DNA of 64,000 bases from Areca catechu (taxonomy: Eukaryota; Streptophyta; Magnoliopsida; Arecales; Arecaceae). The DNA is taken from NCBI GenBank assembly GCA_021397845.1, contig CM038052.1:136467854-136531853 (forward strand), given 5' to 3'. The position numbers and the translations under genes are program-made. Below are positions 22,857 to 34,082 of the stretch, in pieces. The notes beneath the pieces are model-generated. The model saw only the letters and a program-made list of their open reading frames with translations. It did not search any database and was not told the origin of the DNA. Every line of letters begins with the position of its first letter. Position 1 is the first letter of the stretch.

Positions 22857-24308
22857 TGGTGGGGACACCGGAGGCACCAGAATAAGACATAGGCTTTTTC
22901 AACCCTCTGTAAATTGATCAATAATTTATGAGTCCATCTGTAATAAGGGCTTAGCTCATCAATGTCCATTTTAGTTGTTATTTGAGTATTTTTAGTTGTT
23001 ATTTCAGTTATGTACTAGTCAGCTCATGTTGAGCTAGTTCAGTCCAATGCTAGTCAGCTCATGTTGAGCTAATTTTATTTTTTTGAGTCCTGTCCAAGCA
23101 TACTGAAGACTCAAGACTATATCATACAAGTGAAGACCAAGTCCAACTAGATTGAAGACATGGAAGTATAGCACAAGTCCAACCCAGCTTGAAGATTTGA
23201 AGACCCCAGGAGGAAAATTCAGAAAACCCTGATTTCTTGCAGATGCCCTCCAGATGCCCAGATTCCCTTCCAGATGCCAAAGTATATTCATAGATAATGG
23301 CATCCATGATTCCAGAGGTCCATCTGCATCCTAGCCGAAAGAAATCAAGCCCAGGTGCCAAGCCCAAGCCCCTAAGAAGCAAGATAACAGGGAATATTCC
23401 TGCTACCTGGCTACCAGGCCACCCAGCTTTCAGAGGCCCAAACCCATGCACCCGAGCCCCTTTGGGCCGGCCTTTTGCTGCTCCTAGAAGCCCAACACGC
23501 CCCTTAGGCATCCTTGGAGTCTTGACCAAGTCAAGAAAATTTTTAGGGATTTTTCTACCTAATATTTCCTTATTTTCTAGCTAGGGTTTGAGAGGGAAAA
23601 GGATTCTTATGTAAAGACTTATGTACCCTTACTTGGAGCCCATGGTTAAGGGTCTATTTAAGGGACCCTAGCCTCTTGTATGAGGAGAATTTTTGATGAA
23701 TGAAAACCTTGAGTTCTTCTATTGAGTTGTGTGATACCCTGCTGTGTGCATAAAGGGGTTTGCGAGAGTTTTTCTTCCCAGTGCTGCAATCATCTTCCTG
23801 CTGCCAACAAGCATCTCAGATCCCTGGACGCCCACTCCAAAAGAAGCCTTCCCTTGCTGTTTTCCCTTTGCTTTCTTGTTCCTTTGTGAGTTTTCTAACC
23901 CCTGACAGGTCATTTGTAGGTCCCTGAGTTCCTACGAATCCAACGACTCCAGCCAAGCCTCAATCGGATCACCGAGCAGAAAGCCGGGTATCCGCAGGTC
24001 TTTGGCTCGGTTTTCCAGGCCGCATCCGTCGAGAAACGAGAGACCCCTTCGCTGTGATCTTCACAGACATTGTCAGGTACACCCCTCTACCTCCAGTAGT
24101 TTTATTGTAGAAGAACTTGCCCTAACCGAGGCTTCTCAGACCCGGCGGTCCTTCTTTGCTACTTTTCTAGGTCCTAATCTGCATGCTGATCTTCAAAAAT
24201 TCATACAAAATTCCCTACAAATAATTTTGATCTGAAATTTGGGAATTAATCACCTAACTCAACATGTAAAATATACAAAAAAAATGCATGCATATTAGTT
24301 CCCCATCA
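22857..24308 (+). repeat. 5' LTR of A1
   Basis: Reference copy of the A LTR. It starts TGGTGGGGACACC and ends CCCCATCA. The promoter-like TATTTAAG box is at 23655-23662, an acceptor-like TTTGTAGGTCC box near 23915, an AGGCCGCATCC block near 24017, and the hairpin CCGAGGCTTCTCAGACCCGG at 24126-24145. Confidence 0.95.
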
Positions 24309-24310
24309 TT

Positions 24311-24322
24311 TGGTATCAGAGC
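24311..24322 (+). other. Primer binding site of A1
   Basis: TGGTATCAGAGC lies two bases after the LTR. It is complementary to the 3' end of initiator tRNA-Met. Confidence 0.93.
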
Positions 24323-25187
24323 ATAGATAAGGGCTTGTTTTCTGTAATTTTTCAGTCCGTATATACTCTGTTTTTTTAATTATATCTCCCTGTTAAAAAC
24401 TCCAAAAATTCTGAAATTTATTTTACTGGATTTAGCATAATTCACAATAATTTTAAAAATTTTTCCAGATCTTATCATGTCCTGTGAATTTTTTGCAAGC
24501 CGAAATAGGGCCTGCAAATTTTCGGCTCTATTTTTTTTAGCAAGACAAGTTTGGAAGTTTTAGGGTTTTGTTTAGGAGTTTTTGCATATTTCTTAATTTT
24601 AGTATATTTACAGTATATTAGGGCATGATTTGCATGTTTTCTTCTATTAAAAAAAATACCAAAAAAAAAATACATATTCTCCAAAAATACCAAAAAAATA
24701 TCTAAACCCTAATTTGAATCCTCATCTGCCTGCCATCATTGCATAATTTACTTTTAAGGGCACTCTTGCTATATCATATGGGGGGAGGATTTGATCACCT
24801 CTCCTTAGCCCAAAACCACATCCCTTGCATTCAGTCCCAAGCCTTAACCTAAAATTAATTAGACTTAATTTGCACTAGTGGGCTAGGGACACCAACTGGT
24901 CGTGTCCGGGCTAGTGTGAGATCACTGTGTCAAGTTAACCTGTGTGTGCCTTGTGCTCAGTGTCTAGAACGGTGGTTTAGGGATTCAATCCCGAAGGGCT
25001 TGTGTGCTGGTCCGCCTACCTGGCCAATCTCTGATTGGTGTCTAGGATTGGCAATCAGGGACCTAACACTCCCATTACACCTGTCTGGCTGAGTACAGGG
25101 TTACTATAGACTAGTTTGCCACCCTGATTGAGCATCTAGTTTGGACTTTAGGTCTAGTCAGCTATAGTCGGTCTGATCGAGTCTTGT
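24323..25187 (+). other. A1 leader (non-coding)
   Basis: About 865 bp without a plausible gene. It has an AT-rich first half with A-runs and, at about 24750-25110, a block shared with the A2, B and C leaders (cacatcccttgcattcag region). Unlike A2 and B it lacks the MAVRS mini-ORF. Confidence 0.75.
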
Positions 25188-26944
25188 ATGAGCACTAGAT
25201 CAGGAGTTTCATATCACCCACCTCCTTCACAAATGTCTGAACCCATGGAAAACTTACAAGCCCAAATAAAAGCCCTAGCTGATCAAATGGCCCAGATGAC
25301 TACCCAGTTAACTCAGTCTGGTACCCAAACAAACAATAGAATTGACCATCTTGCCAAAAGGTTTGACCAGTTAGGAGGCCATGTAGGGACCATAGCAAGA
25401 ACCCATGGGTCACAATCTGAGCCAGATCCTGAGTCCCCTCAACCTAGGAGAACCCCAAACCCTGATCTATACCATGAGGTCGAACCTAGGAGATCCCCTT
25501 ATTCTGACCCGTACTACAATCCTCAACCTAAGAGGACCCCAAACCCTGATCCATACCGAGAGATTGAACCTAGGAGAGCCCCTCAGCCTGACCCATACAA
25601 TAATACTGAACCTAGAAGAACCCCTTACCATGACCCTTATTATGATACTGAACCTAGAAGAACCCCTTACCGTGACCATTATTATGATACTGAACCCAGG
25701 AGAACCCAATACTCTGACCCATATAGGGAGTCCAATCCTAGGAGAACCCAATACTCTGACCCATATAGGGAGCCCAACCATAGAGAACCCAATACTCTGA
25801 CCCATATAGGGAGCCCAACCCTAGGAGAACCCAATATTCTGACCCATACAGGGAGTCCAACCCTAGGAGAACCCAATATCCTGACCCATATAGGAAGCCC
25901 AACCTTAGGAGGACCCCATACCATGATCCATCCTTAGAACCTGATCATAGAGCTGACCCAAAATCCTATGACCCCAGATCCTATAATCCCATGACCCATA
26001 GATCTGCACCCTTGTCCTATGAGCCTAGAGAACCCATAACCCCTAAGTATCAACCTAGTACTAGTCATGCTTCTTCTAGTCAACCTGAACCCCATAGGAT
26101 TAGTATCCCTAAATATGAACCCAGTAGTGAGCCACTATCCCTTATACAACCTGAACCTACTGGAGTAGTGCCCATAATCAGAAACCAGGACCTAGCCAAT
26201 TTTTTCCTAGCCGACCTTCTCCAACCATTCCTGAGATTGACAAGGCTTACATTAATGCAGAAGTGTATGAAGCTGATGCGAGCCTAGTGGAAGTATGAAG
26301 GAGAAGAGGAGACACCTTTAGTAGACCTAGAATTAGCTGACCCAGTAGATACCCAGGGAGAAACCACCCTAGAGCTAGTTGACCTTGACCACATCCAACC
26401 TAAAGCTATAGTGGAAGAACAATTAATGGAAGAGAACTATGATACTAGGATTTTACCTGAGGAAACTCTAGAAAAGGATCTAATTGTAGAGCCTATTCCT
26501 AAATTGCATGAACAAGAAGACTTTATTCAGGATTTGGCTTACTTAACCCATTGCCCTCAGGATGAATCCCTTCCTGCCATTCCTATTGAAGATCTCTTCC
26601 CAGAAATTGTTGACCCATCCTTCCATAGCATGGACCTTTTCATGCCCATAGAAATTCCACAATCTCGTAAGATTAGCCTCATTAGTCTAGGATTAGTCCC
26701 TGACATGCCTTCTTTTATTGAACTTTATCCAACTAACCTTGAACCTTTTTCCCTACCCTACCAAACTACTTCTAAACCCACTTCCTATTTTCTACCCTTT
26801 CCTGACACCTCCAGCATTTCTAGGATCATTAGATTGCATTTAGCTGAGATTAGCATACTGCATGCATTCATCACACATGTTAGGTTTGCATCTTACTTCT
26901 GGCATACTCTTTGGAATTTGCTAGGAGTTCACTGTAAATTTTAA
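25188..26944 (+). pseudogene. A1 shared non-autonomous ORF with 14-residue repeats
   Basis: The start MSTRSGVSYHPP was chosen because A2 and the B units share it. Residues ~20-70 form a Gln/Leu/Met-rich, probably coiled-coil segment (MENLQAQIKALADQMAQ). Residues ~83-250 are about twelve 14-residue repeats of the type EPRRTPYHDPYYDT, rich in Tyr, Arg, Asp and Pro. The frame slips near 25783 (one base missing in a repeat) and again near 26200-26290. The last 177 codons (26411-26944) are open: acidic segment, PQDESLPAIPIEDLFPE, SLGLVPDMPSF, TSYFLPFPDTSSISRIIRL and FWHTLWNLLGVHCKF, then a stop. No nuclease, polymerase, protease or CCHC motif is seen, and the function is unknown. An RNA-binding or structural substitute for gag is possible but unproven. 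Confidence 0.75.
25437..25940 (+). repeat. 42-bp coding minisatellite in the A1 ORF
   Basis: About twelve tandem copies of a 42-bp unit encode variants of EPRRTPYHDPYYDT. Later copies drift to NPRRTQYSDPYRES. Copy-to-copy changes keep Arg-Arg-Thr and Asp-Pro-Tyr. A one-base loss near 25783 puts the last copies out of frame, where they read GEPNTLTHIGSPTL. Confidence 0.88.
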
Positions 26945-27180
26945 TGTGCATGTCAAGCTAGGATCAAACCTAGAGAACCTATAATCTATTAGGTTTAGAT
27001 CCAAAGAGTTCAATAAAATTTTCTTCGATAGGAATGCATAGTCGAGTCTTTAGGAGTCAGTATGAGTCCTTTGCATCATCTTGTTAGGAGTCTGCATGTG
27101 CCCAGCATGTTCACCACCTGCACTAATTTTGAAACAACTGGCTAATTCCCTAAGATGGATTAAGAATTTGATGTAGTGGA
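26945..27180 (+). other. A1 spacer between shared ORF and integrase remnant
   Basis: About 240 bp, starting after the ORF stop. It is shared with A2 (11328-11440, minus), B and C (about 48290-48430) and includes the landmark gagtcctttgcatcat. There is no ORF. Confidence 0.65.
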
Positions 27181-27656
27181 TTCTATCTTGGTTAGGCTTA
27201 GGCCTAAAAGAAGCTTCATGCTCGCAGAGCCGGACCTTTTAAAGTGATAGAGAAGGTTGGATCAAATGCCTAGGTGTTAGAATTGCCTTCGGATTTGGGC
27301 ATTAGTTCTACCTCAATATTACAGACCTGGTTGAGTATAGGGAACCGGCAGCGATACCTAGTGAGGCCTTTGGACCTATTCCTTTTCATTATGAGTGACC
27401 CTAACCTAGAGTGTCCACAAACAAATTTGGCCTGGAGAGGAGAACGGATCGAGCGTATCCTGGACGATCAAGCCATCACGACCCAGGGCCATGTCTATCA
27501 ACGCTTCCTGGTCCGATGGCAAGGCCGGCCAGAGTCGGACGATTCGTGGATTTCTCGAGAGCACTTGCAACGCCTCAACCCAGACCTTCTCGAGAGATAT
27601 GTGAGCCAGTCTGACCTTCACTCGATAGGGTCGAGTTTCTCCCACCCCGGGAGAAT
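27181..27656 (+). pseudogene. A1 integrase C-terminus and chromodomain
   Basis: An integrase tail (ILVRLRPK...., LELPSDLGISST) is followed by a well-preserved chromodomain-like segment in an open stretch of 147 codons from 27274. ERIERILDDQAIT leads into YQRFLVRWQGRPESDDSWI and LNPDLLERY. Chromodomains at gypsy integrase C-termini direct integration by reading histone marks. Here no catalytic core precedes it and the tail has a frame break near 27240-27330, so it is a relic or an unusual stand-alone targeting peptide. It ends at the polypurine tract (27649-27656, gggagaat). Confidence 0.82.
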
Positions 27657-29110
27657 TGGTGGGGACATCGGAGGCACCAGAATAAGACAGAGGCTTTTTC
27701 AAACCTCTGTAAATTGATCAATAATTTATGAGTCCATCTGTAATAAGGGCTTAGCTCATCTGAGTCCATTTTAGTTGTTATTTGAGTATTTTTAGTTGTT
27801 ATTTCAGTTCTGTACTAGTCAGCTCATGTTGAGCTAGTTCAGTCCAATGCTAGTCAGCTCATGTTGAGCTAATTTTATTTTTTTGAGTCCTGTCCAAGCA
27901 TACTGAAGACTCAAGACTATATCATACAAGTGAAGACCAAGTCCAACTATATTGAAGATATGGAAGTATAGCACAAGTCCAACCCAGCTTGAAGATTTGA
28001 AGACCCCAGGAGGAAAATTCAGAAACCCTGATTTCTTGCAGATGCCCTCCAGATGCCCAGATTCCCTTCCAGATGCCAAAGTATATTCATAGATAATGGC
28101 ATCCATGATTCCAGAGGTCCATCTGCATCCTAGCCGAAAGAAATCAAGCCCAGGTGCCAAGCCCAAGCCCCTAAGAAGCAAGATACCAGGGAATATTCCT
28201 GCTACCTGGCTACCAGGCCAACCCAGCTTCAGGAGGCCCAAACCCATGCACCCGAGCCCCTTTGGGCCGGCCTTTTGCTGCTCCTAGAAGCCCAACACGC
28301 CCCCCTAGGCGTCCTTGGAGTCTTGACCAAGTCAAGAAATTTTTAGGGATTTTTCTACCTAATATTTCCTTATTTTCTAGCTAGGGTTTGAGAGGGAAAA
28401 GGATTCTTATGTAAAGACTTATGTACCCTTACTTGGAGCCCAAGGTTAGGGTCTATTTAAGGGACCCTAGCCTCTTGTATGAGGAGAATTTTTGATGAAT
28501 GAAAACCTTGAGTTCTTCTATTGAGTTGTGTGATACCCTGCTGTGTGCATAAAGGGGTTTCCGAGAGTTTTTCTTCCCACTGCTGCAATCATCTTCCTGC
28601 TACCAACAAGCATCTCAGATCCCTGGACGCCCACTCCAAAAGAAGCCTTCCCTTACTATTTTCCCTTTGCTTTCTTGTTCCTTTGTGAGTTTTCTAACCC
28701 CTGACAGGTCGTTTGTAGGTCCCTGAGTTCCTACGAATCCAACGACTCCAGCCAAGCCTCAATCGGATCACCGAGCAGAAAGCCGGGTATCCATGGGTCT
28801 TTGGCTCGTTTTCCAGGCCGCATCCGTCGAGGAACGAGAGACCCCTTCGCTGCGATCTTCACAGACGTTGTCAGGTACACCCCTCTACCTTCAGCAATTT
28901 TATTGTAGGAGAACTTGCCCTAACCGAGGCTTCTCAGTCCCGGCGGTCCTTCTTTGCTACTTTTCTAGGTCCTAATCTATCTGCATGCTGATCTTCAAAA
29001 ATTCATACAAATTCTCTACAAATAATTTTGATCTGAAATTTGGGAATTAATCACCTAACTCAACATGTAAAACATACAAAAAAAATTGCATGCATATTAG
29101 TTCCCCATCA
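27657..29110 (+). repeat. 3' LTR of A1
   Basis: A 1,454-bp copy matching 22857-24308. TATTTAAG is at 28454-28461 and the U5 hairpin CCGAGGCTTCTCAGTCCCGG at 28924-28943. It ends CCCCATCA, followed by TSD CTTAT (29111-29115). Confidence 0.95.
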
Positions 29111-29115
29111 CTTAT

Positions 29116-29841
29116 ACCAGCTTCCCGGTACCAATTGAAGGGTTGCATGCACTAGCTTTACCAAAATGGTTAAACCCAACTCATTGATATCCCTAATCTA
29201 TTAGGTTGCTACTTGATTCTTGATTAGGTTTGGGATCGAAATGCAAGGGTGGTGGTTTTTTTGGGCTAAGAAAAGGTAATGACCTCCTTCCCTTATCTTG
29301 TGATATTGACACCCATATGCTAATTATGAGAATGATGGCATATACATGACCTAATGAAAAGTATCTATGTTTTATTTTTTGATTTTTGATGTATGCTAGT
29401 AGAAATAAGATGCTGGATATAAAAAAATATGAACATAAATGCAAAAATTAAACTATATGGGAAATGAAAGTGTGATGAAATGCACTTGCTGTTATTTCAT
29501 AATCGATTTGCTCTCAGGTAGTACTCCAGCAAGTACAAATTTTGCAGACAGCAATAAAATCTAAAATAAGTTCAAAAATAATATCAAAAATATGGAATCC
29601 AGAAAAAAAATGCATAAATTTTAAAGGTGCTGAATTCTAATGAGGCTAAACTTTTTCTTTAGGGTTTAAAACCAATCTCCTTGTGTTCCCTTTCAAGGGT
29701 CAATCACATCGGAACCCCTACACACATAGGAATCCCCTTTGAATGGGATGTGAGGGTCTTGCAGATCTGCTTTTTTCTATGACCGGACGGCCATGGTGAA
29801 GCATCCAATCCAATACTTAAAGAGAACTAAGCCTTAACTAG
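29116..29841 (-). other. B unit 2 leader, part next to the primer site
   Basis: Continuation of the leader interrupted by A1. The mini-ORF MAVRS is at 29777-29794. Otherwise it is AT-rich and without genes. Confidence 0.7.
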
Positions 29842-29855
29842 GCTCTGATACTAGA

Positions 29856-31399
29856 TGATGTGGGACTTAGAGATGCTATGATGAATGCTGATGATTTTTC
29901 TTTTTGTTATTTTAAGTTTTAATGGATTTAAGGATTCTCGAAGACAAGCAAAGAGCAGATCTAGAGATTCTATAAAGATAAGAACTTTCTAGCATGCAAG
30001 ATAGCCCCTAAACAAGATAAGGAGAGGACCTCGGGATTGAGAAACCCCATAGGACTTAGCTCTAGATCAATATCTACTTAGAAGATTGGGGATGCAAACC
30101 TTGAAAAACTCTGATGAGCCCGATACAGAGTTCACTCACTCTTACGGATGGGGCCTGGAGGATCATGGTTCAACCCTGGGGATTCGCCGTCTTTCCGTCC
30201 GATGGTCGCAAAGGCATGGGAGACCGACTCCATTGTCCATGGCACCTTGAGGACCTGCGAGCAACTAAGAGATGGGTTAGGAATCATCGAGAAACATGTA
30301 AGAAATGAGGGAACAAAGGTTGAGAATGGTGGTGGAGGATGTTCTTCTTGCTAGGCTCCTAGGTGGATCATCCAGATGGCATCCAATCTTAAAGGTGGGA
30401 AGGTGGCTTGCATAGGAGGATAGTAACTCAGGGCCTCTCACCCTTCGATGTCCCAAAAGACAAAGGCGCTCCCTCTTGGAGTTCCTAGTCTATAAGACAA
30501 GGGCTAGAAGAATAATTTCTCAAACTTTTTTTCATTTCATCAACATTATTTTTACATAAGGGTTAGGGTCCTTTTTATAAAAACCCAAGTCTTCATTTGA
30601 CATTTGAATTCTAATTTGAAAGTGGGGTTACAAGACTTGATTTGGGGAGGGAAGAGAGGATGTTGTCTTCATGAATCAAGGGGCGCCCATTTGAATTTTG
30701 AATTCCTCCTTCATTAACCTTGGCATCTAACTTTTGAATTTTGAATCTTTTAATGAAGCTTGATCTTGGTAGCGTGATTTGTGGAGTGGAGTGAGGATCT
30801 TGTTGGCTTGGATTAAGGGAAGGTTTGAGATGGGGAGTGTTGTATGGATATTGTCTACTTGAATTAAGGGGAGATTATTGGGAGTTAACCATGGAATTTG
30901 AATTTGAAATTTCAACTTGACTTGACCGCCCAATGGAGCTTGGTGAAGTGGCACCTCCCCATGCCATGTAGCACTAATGACGTGCCACTCCATGAGCTGA
31001 TGTGGCACCTCCTATGCCATGTGGCATTGATGATGTGACACTCCATGATTTGGCACTCCTACTTGGCATGGAGGAGAGGTGGCATGACTCATCTTCGATT
31101 GGGCTTGACTTGAATGCCCACTTGTAGACCCAACTTCAAATTAGCTTGAGCCCATCTTCAAATTGACTTGAGCTAGAACCAATTCGGCTAATTACATGGC
31201 CAATTGACCCTAATTTGACCAAATTGGCAAAATTACAATACTAAAGCAAAAAATTGAAACCAACTAGATACCAACTACAAGACTCGAAAAAAAGTTACTC
31301 AAGCTTTAAGCCTTTTTACAGGACACAAAAGGTTAAAAACTTTAATTAGAGATCCACAGAGAGTTGAGGAGCCAATGTCGAATCCTGGTGCCCCCACCA
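29856..31399 (-). repeat. Family B LTR3
   Basis: A 1,544-bp LTR, same organisation as LTR1. The left flank carries a mutated primer site (plus-strand gctctgatacta). Confidence 0.87.
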
Positions 31400-31429
31400 A
31401 TTCTTTTGAGGTGGGAGGAACTCGACCCA

Positions 31430-31780
31430 ATCGAGTAAGGGTTGATTTGGCTTTGATATTTTTCAAGAAAGTCGGGGTTGAGGCATTACATGTCCTCATG
31501 GATAATCCACAGATCATCGGACTCCGATCGACCTTGCCAATGAACCAAGTAACACTGATAGCCTTTGCCCCGGGTTGTGAGCTTGATCATCCAGGACATG
31601 CTCGATCCGTTCTCCTCTCTCAGGTAAAATTGGAGGTGGACACTCAGGATCGGGTTCACTCTCAAATGAAAGGTCAGCCCAAATGGCTCGCTGGGTATGT
31701 TTGCTGGTTCCCTATACTTGACTAAGTCCGAGATATTGAAAGTCGAGCTAATGCCATAATTCGGGGGTAGCTCAAGCATA
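31430..31780 (-). pseudogene. B unit 3 integrase C-terminus and chromodomain remnant
   Basis: The best-preserved of the B copies, with an open stretch of 97 codons (31779-31486). LELPPNYGISSTFNISDLVKYREP is the integrase tail. After a frame slip, KGYQCYLVHWQGRSESDDLWI is the chromodomain strand-strand-helix region. It lies just before the polypurine tract of LTR3. Confidence 0.72.
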
Positions 31781-32149
31781 TAGGCACTAGGACCAACTCT
31801 TCTTATCGCTCTAAAGGGGCCAGCTCCACGAGCAAGAAGTTTCTTAATGGTTCCTAGTGAAACCGTTCAGGCTTAAGCCTAATCATCACAGAAAACCTTA
31901 TTTCATATTCTTCGGCTTGCTTTCGGGAATCATCCAATTTCTTGTATGTATTATTACATAGATTGATTTTTGGCTAATCTCCTTATGCTTGCTTCTAATA
32001 TGCTGTGCAAAAGATTCTGTGGACTCTAGGACTCATACTAACACTTGACAAAAAGTAGACTCAACTATGTATTTTTATTGAGAGGCTTTTTATAGGACTC
32101 TTTAGGGCATAAACCTAATAGATTATTGACTCTCCAAGTTTGACCTTGG

Positions 32150-33057
32150 TCTGGTATGCACATGAAAAATTACCATGGATCCCTAGCAAATGCCATAAGG
32201 TATACTAGAAGTAGGTAGCAGAAGGGATGGGCTCTAAAGATTCATGCAACCTCGTAATCTCTACAAAATGTAACCCAATGGCTCAAGAAACATGAGAAGA
32301 CTCAAGAAAGGGTATGAAATAGGAATCAGAGTCTTGGGGAATCTATGGAAAGCATGAAATAGAGCTTGGTTATTCAGGATGATCTTAAAATTTGGACATT
32401 GATCTATGGGTGTCATATGGTCCACTTGTTTCGATGGTTCTTGGGGCTTGGTAGGGTTAATCCCATAGTGAGGAAGGTCTGTTAATGAGGATCCTGGGAC
32501 CAAGTCTATAGCTTGTTGGATGACTCTCAGGGATGGTAATTGATCAAGTGAATCATTGGGTAAAACATCCTCAAACTCTTTCAGAGCCTCAACTACTTCC
32601 TAGCGGTGTTCTTTTTGGGTCAGCTCAGGAATCTCTTCAGGGGCAAGGGTTCCCTCAGTACTCTCATCGGGTGGTAGTTGATTAGGTAACTCACGGGAAA
32701 TACATCCTCAAATTCTTTTAGAGCTTCAACTATCTCTTGAGGGTGTTCTCTTTGGGTTGGCACTTGGACCTCTTTAGTGGCAGGGTTAGGATGTGGGACT
32801 CTTCTGGGCTCAGCCTCTAAGGAGGGATCATGTTGAGGAAATCTTTTAGGGTGGGAAGGTTATTCAAACTTTGGTACAGTGTGAGGCTCCCAGGTCCACT
32901 CCAAAGTTCCTTGCCTTGTTTCAAATCTATCAGCTCTTTGGATCAACAAGGCAAGCTGCTCTGTGATGAGCCTAAGTTGATACTTGCGGTTGTTCTCTAT
33001 GGGTTCACATGACTGAGAGTGATGTGGATGATACAGGACTCCTGACCTAGTTGACAT
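32150..33057 (-). pseudogene. B unit 3 shared ORF
   Basis: The start at 33057 reads MSTRSGVLYHPHHSQSCEP, followed by a coiled-coil-like stretch (LRLITEQLALLIQRADRFET) open to about 32860. The C-terminal block starts around 32503 (SLTDLPHYGINPTKP) and continues to about 32150 with a frameshift in the FHRFPKTLIPI region. This unit shows the N-terminus most clearly among the B copies. Confidence 0.7.
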
Positions 33058-34068
33058 GCAACACACAACGAATGGTGCTACGGGCTTGCTAGACCTAGGA
33101 GTTCATTCAGAATGGATCAGCATAGAAAATACACAGCACAACAACTAGTCCATTCACTGGCTAGGTAAGAGGTGGGAGTGTGAAAGGCCCCCCTTGCTTT
33201 TGCAGGGACCCAATTAAAGAACCACAACACCTTTTAGGTCATTTGATGCTAGACCTCTTGCCTTAGAACCAGCTTCCCGGTACCAATTGAAGGGTTGCAA
33301 GCACTAGCTTCACCAAAATGGTTAAACCCAACTCGTTGATATCCCTAATCTATTATGTTGCTACTAGATTTAATATTAGGTTTGGGTTCAAAAGGCAAGG
33401 GTGTGGTTTTTTTTGGGCTATGGAAAGGTAATGACCTCCTTCCCTTATCTTGTGATATCACCTTTAAGTTAGTTATGAGAATGATGGCATATACATGACC
33501 TAATGAAATGTATCTAAGTTTGTGTTTTGGATTTTTTGATGTATGCTAGCAGAAATAAGATGCTGGAATAAAAAATAAGAACCTAAATGTTAAAATTAAA
33601 CTATATGGGAAATGAAAGAATGTGATGAAATGCACTTGCTGGAATTTTAGAACATATTTGCTCTCAGGTAGTATTCCAGCATGTAGAAATTCTACAGATA
33701 GCAATAAAATCTGAAAAAATTCCAAAAAATAATATCAGATATATGGAATACAAAAAAAAAAAATCACCAAAATCAAAGATTTTGTAGGCAGAAATAACTA
33801 AAAGAGCAGGCCATGTACTAAGATAAAAAAAAATGCAGAAATTTTAAAGATGCGGAATTCTAATGATGCAAAACTTTTCTTTAAGGTTTAAAAAAACCTA
33901 TCTCCTTGTGTTCCTCTTCAAGGGTCAATCACATCCACACCCCTACATGCCATAGGAATCCCCTATGAATGGGATGCGAGGGTCTTGTGGCCATACTTTT
34001 TCCTATGACCGGACAACCATGGTGAAACACACAATCCAAATACTTTAAGAGAACTAAGCCCTAACCGG
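33058..34068 (-). other. B unit 3 leader (non-coding)
   Basis: Contains the mini-ORF at 34003-34020 (MVVRS) and a perfect 8-bp inverted repeat (cataggaa at 33951-33958 with ttcctatg at 34000-34007). The rest is AT-rich. The primer site gctctgatacta is at 34069-34080. Confidence 0.72.
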
Positions 34069-34082
34069 GCTCTGATACTAGA

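Larger units (their letters stand above)
22857..29110 (+). mobile_element. Family A element A1, complete, non-autonomous (LARD-like)
   Basis: A 6,254-bp element with LTRs of 1,452 and 1,454 bp that match closely by eye, perfect TSD CTTAT, primer site, polypurine tract and an internal region of only about 3.35 kb. The internal region has one broken ORF of unknown function and a leftover integrase C-terminus with chromodomain. No capsid, protease, RT, RNase H or integrase core can be found in any frame. It must have been copied by proteins of an autonomous relative, by inference a chromovirus, because of the chromodomain. Confidence 0.95.

Noticed and set aside
24311..24322. tRNA gene
   Set aside because: Only the 12 bases complementary to a tRNA 3' end are present, at the position of a primer-binding site. 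No cloverleaf was seen here or at the other primer sites.
25405..25924. Plus-strand second-frame and minus-strand ORFs across the 42-bp repeat
   Set aside because: A repeat unit divisible by three opens all frames. The frame continuous with MSTRSG is the one shared with other elements.
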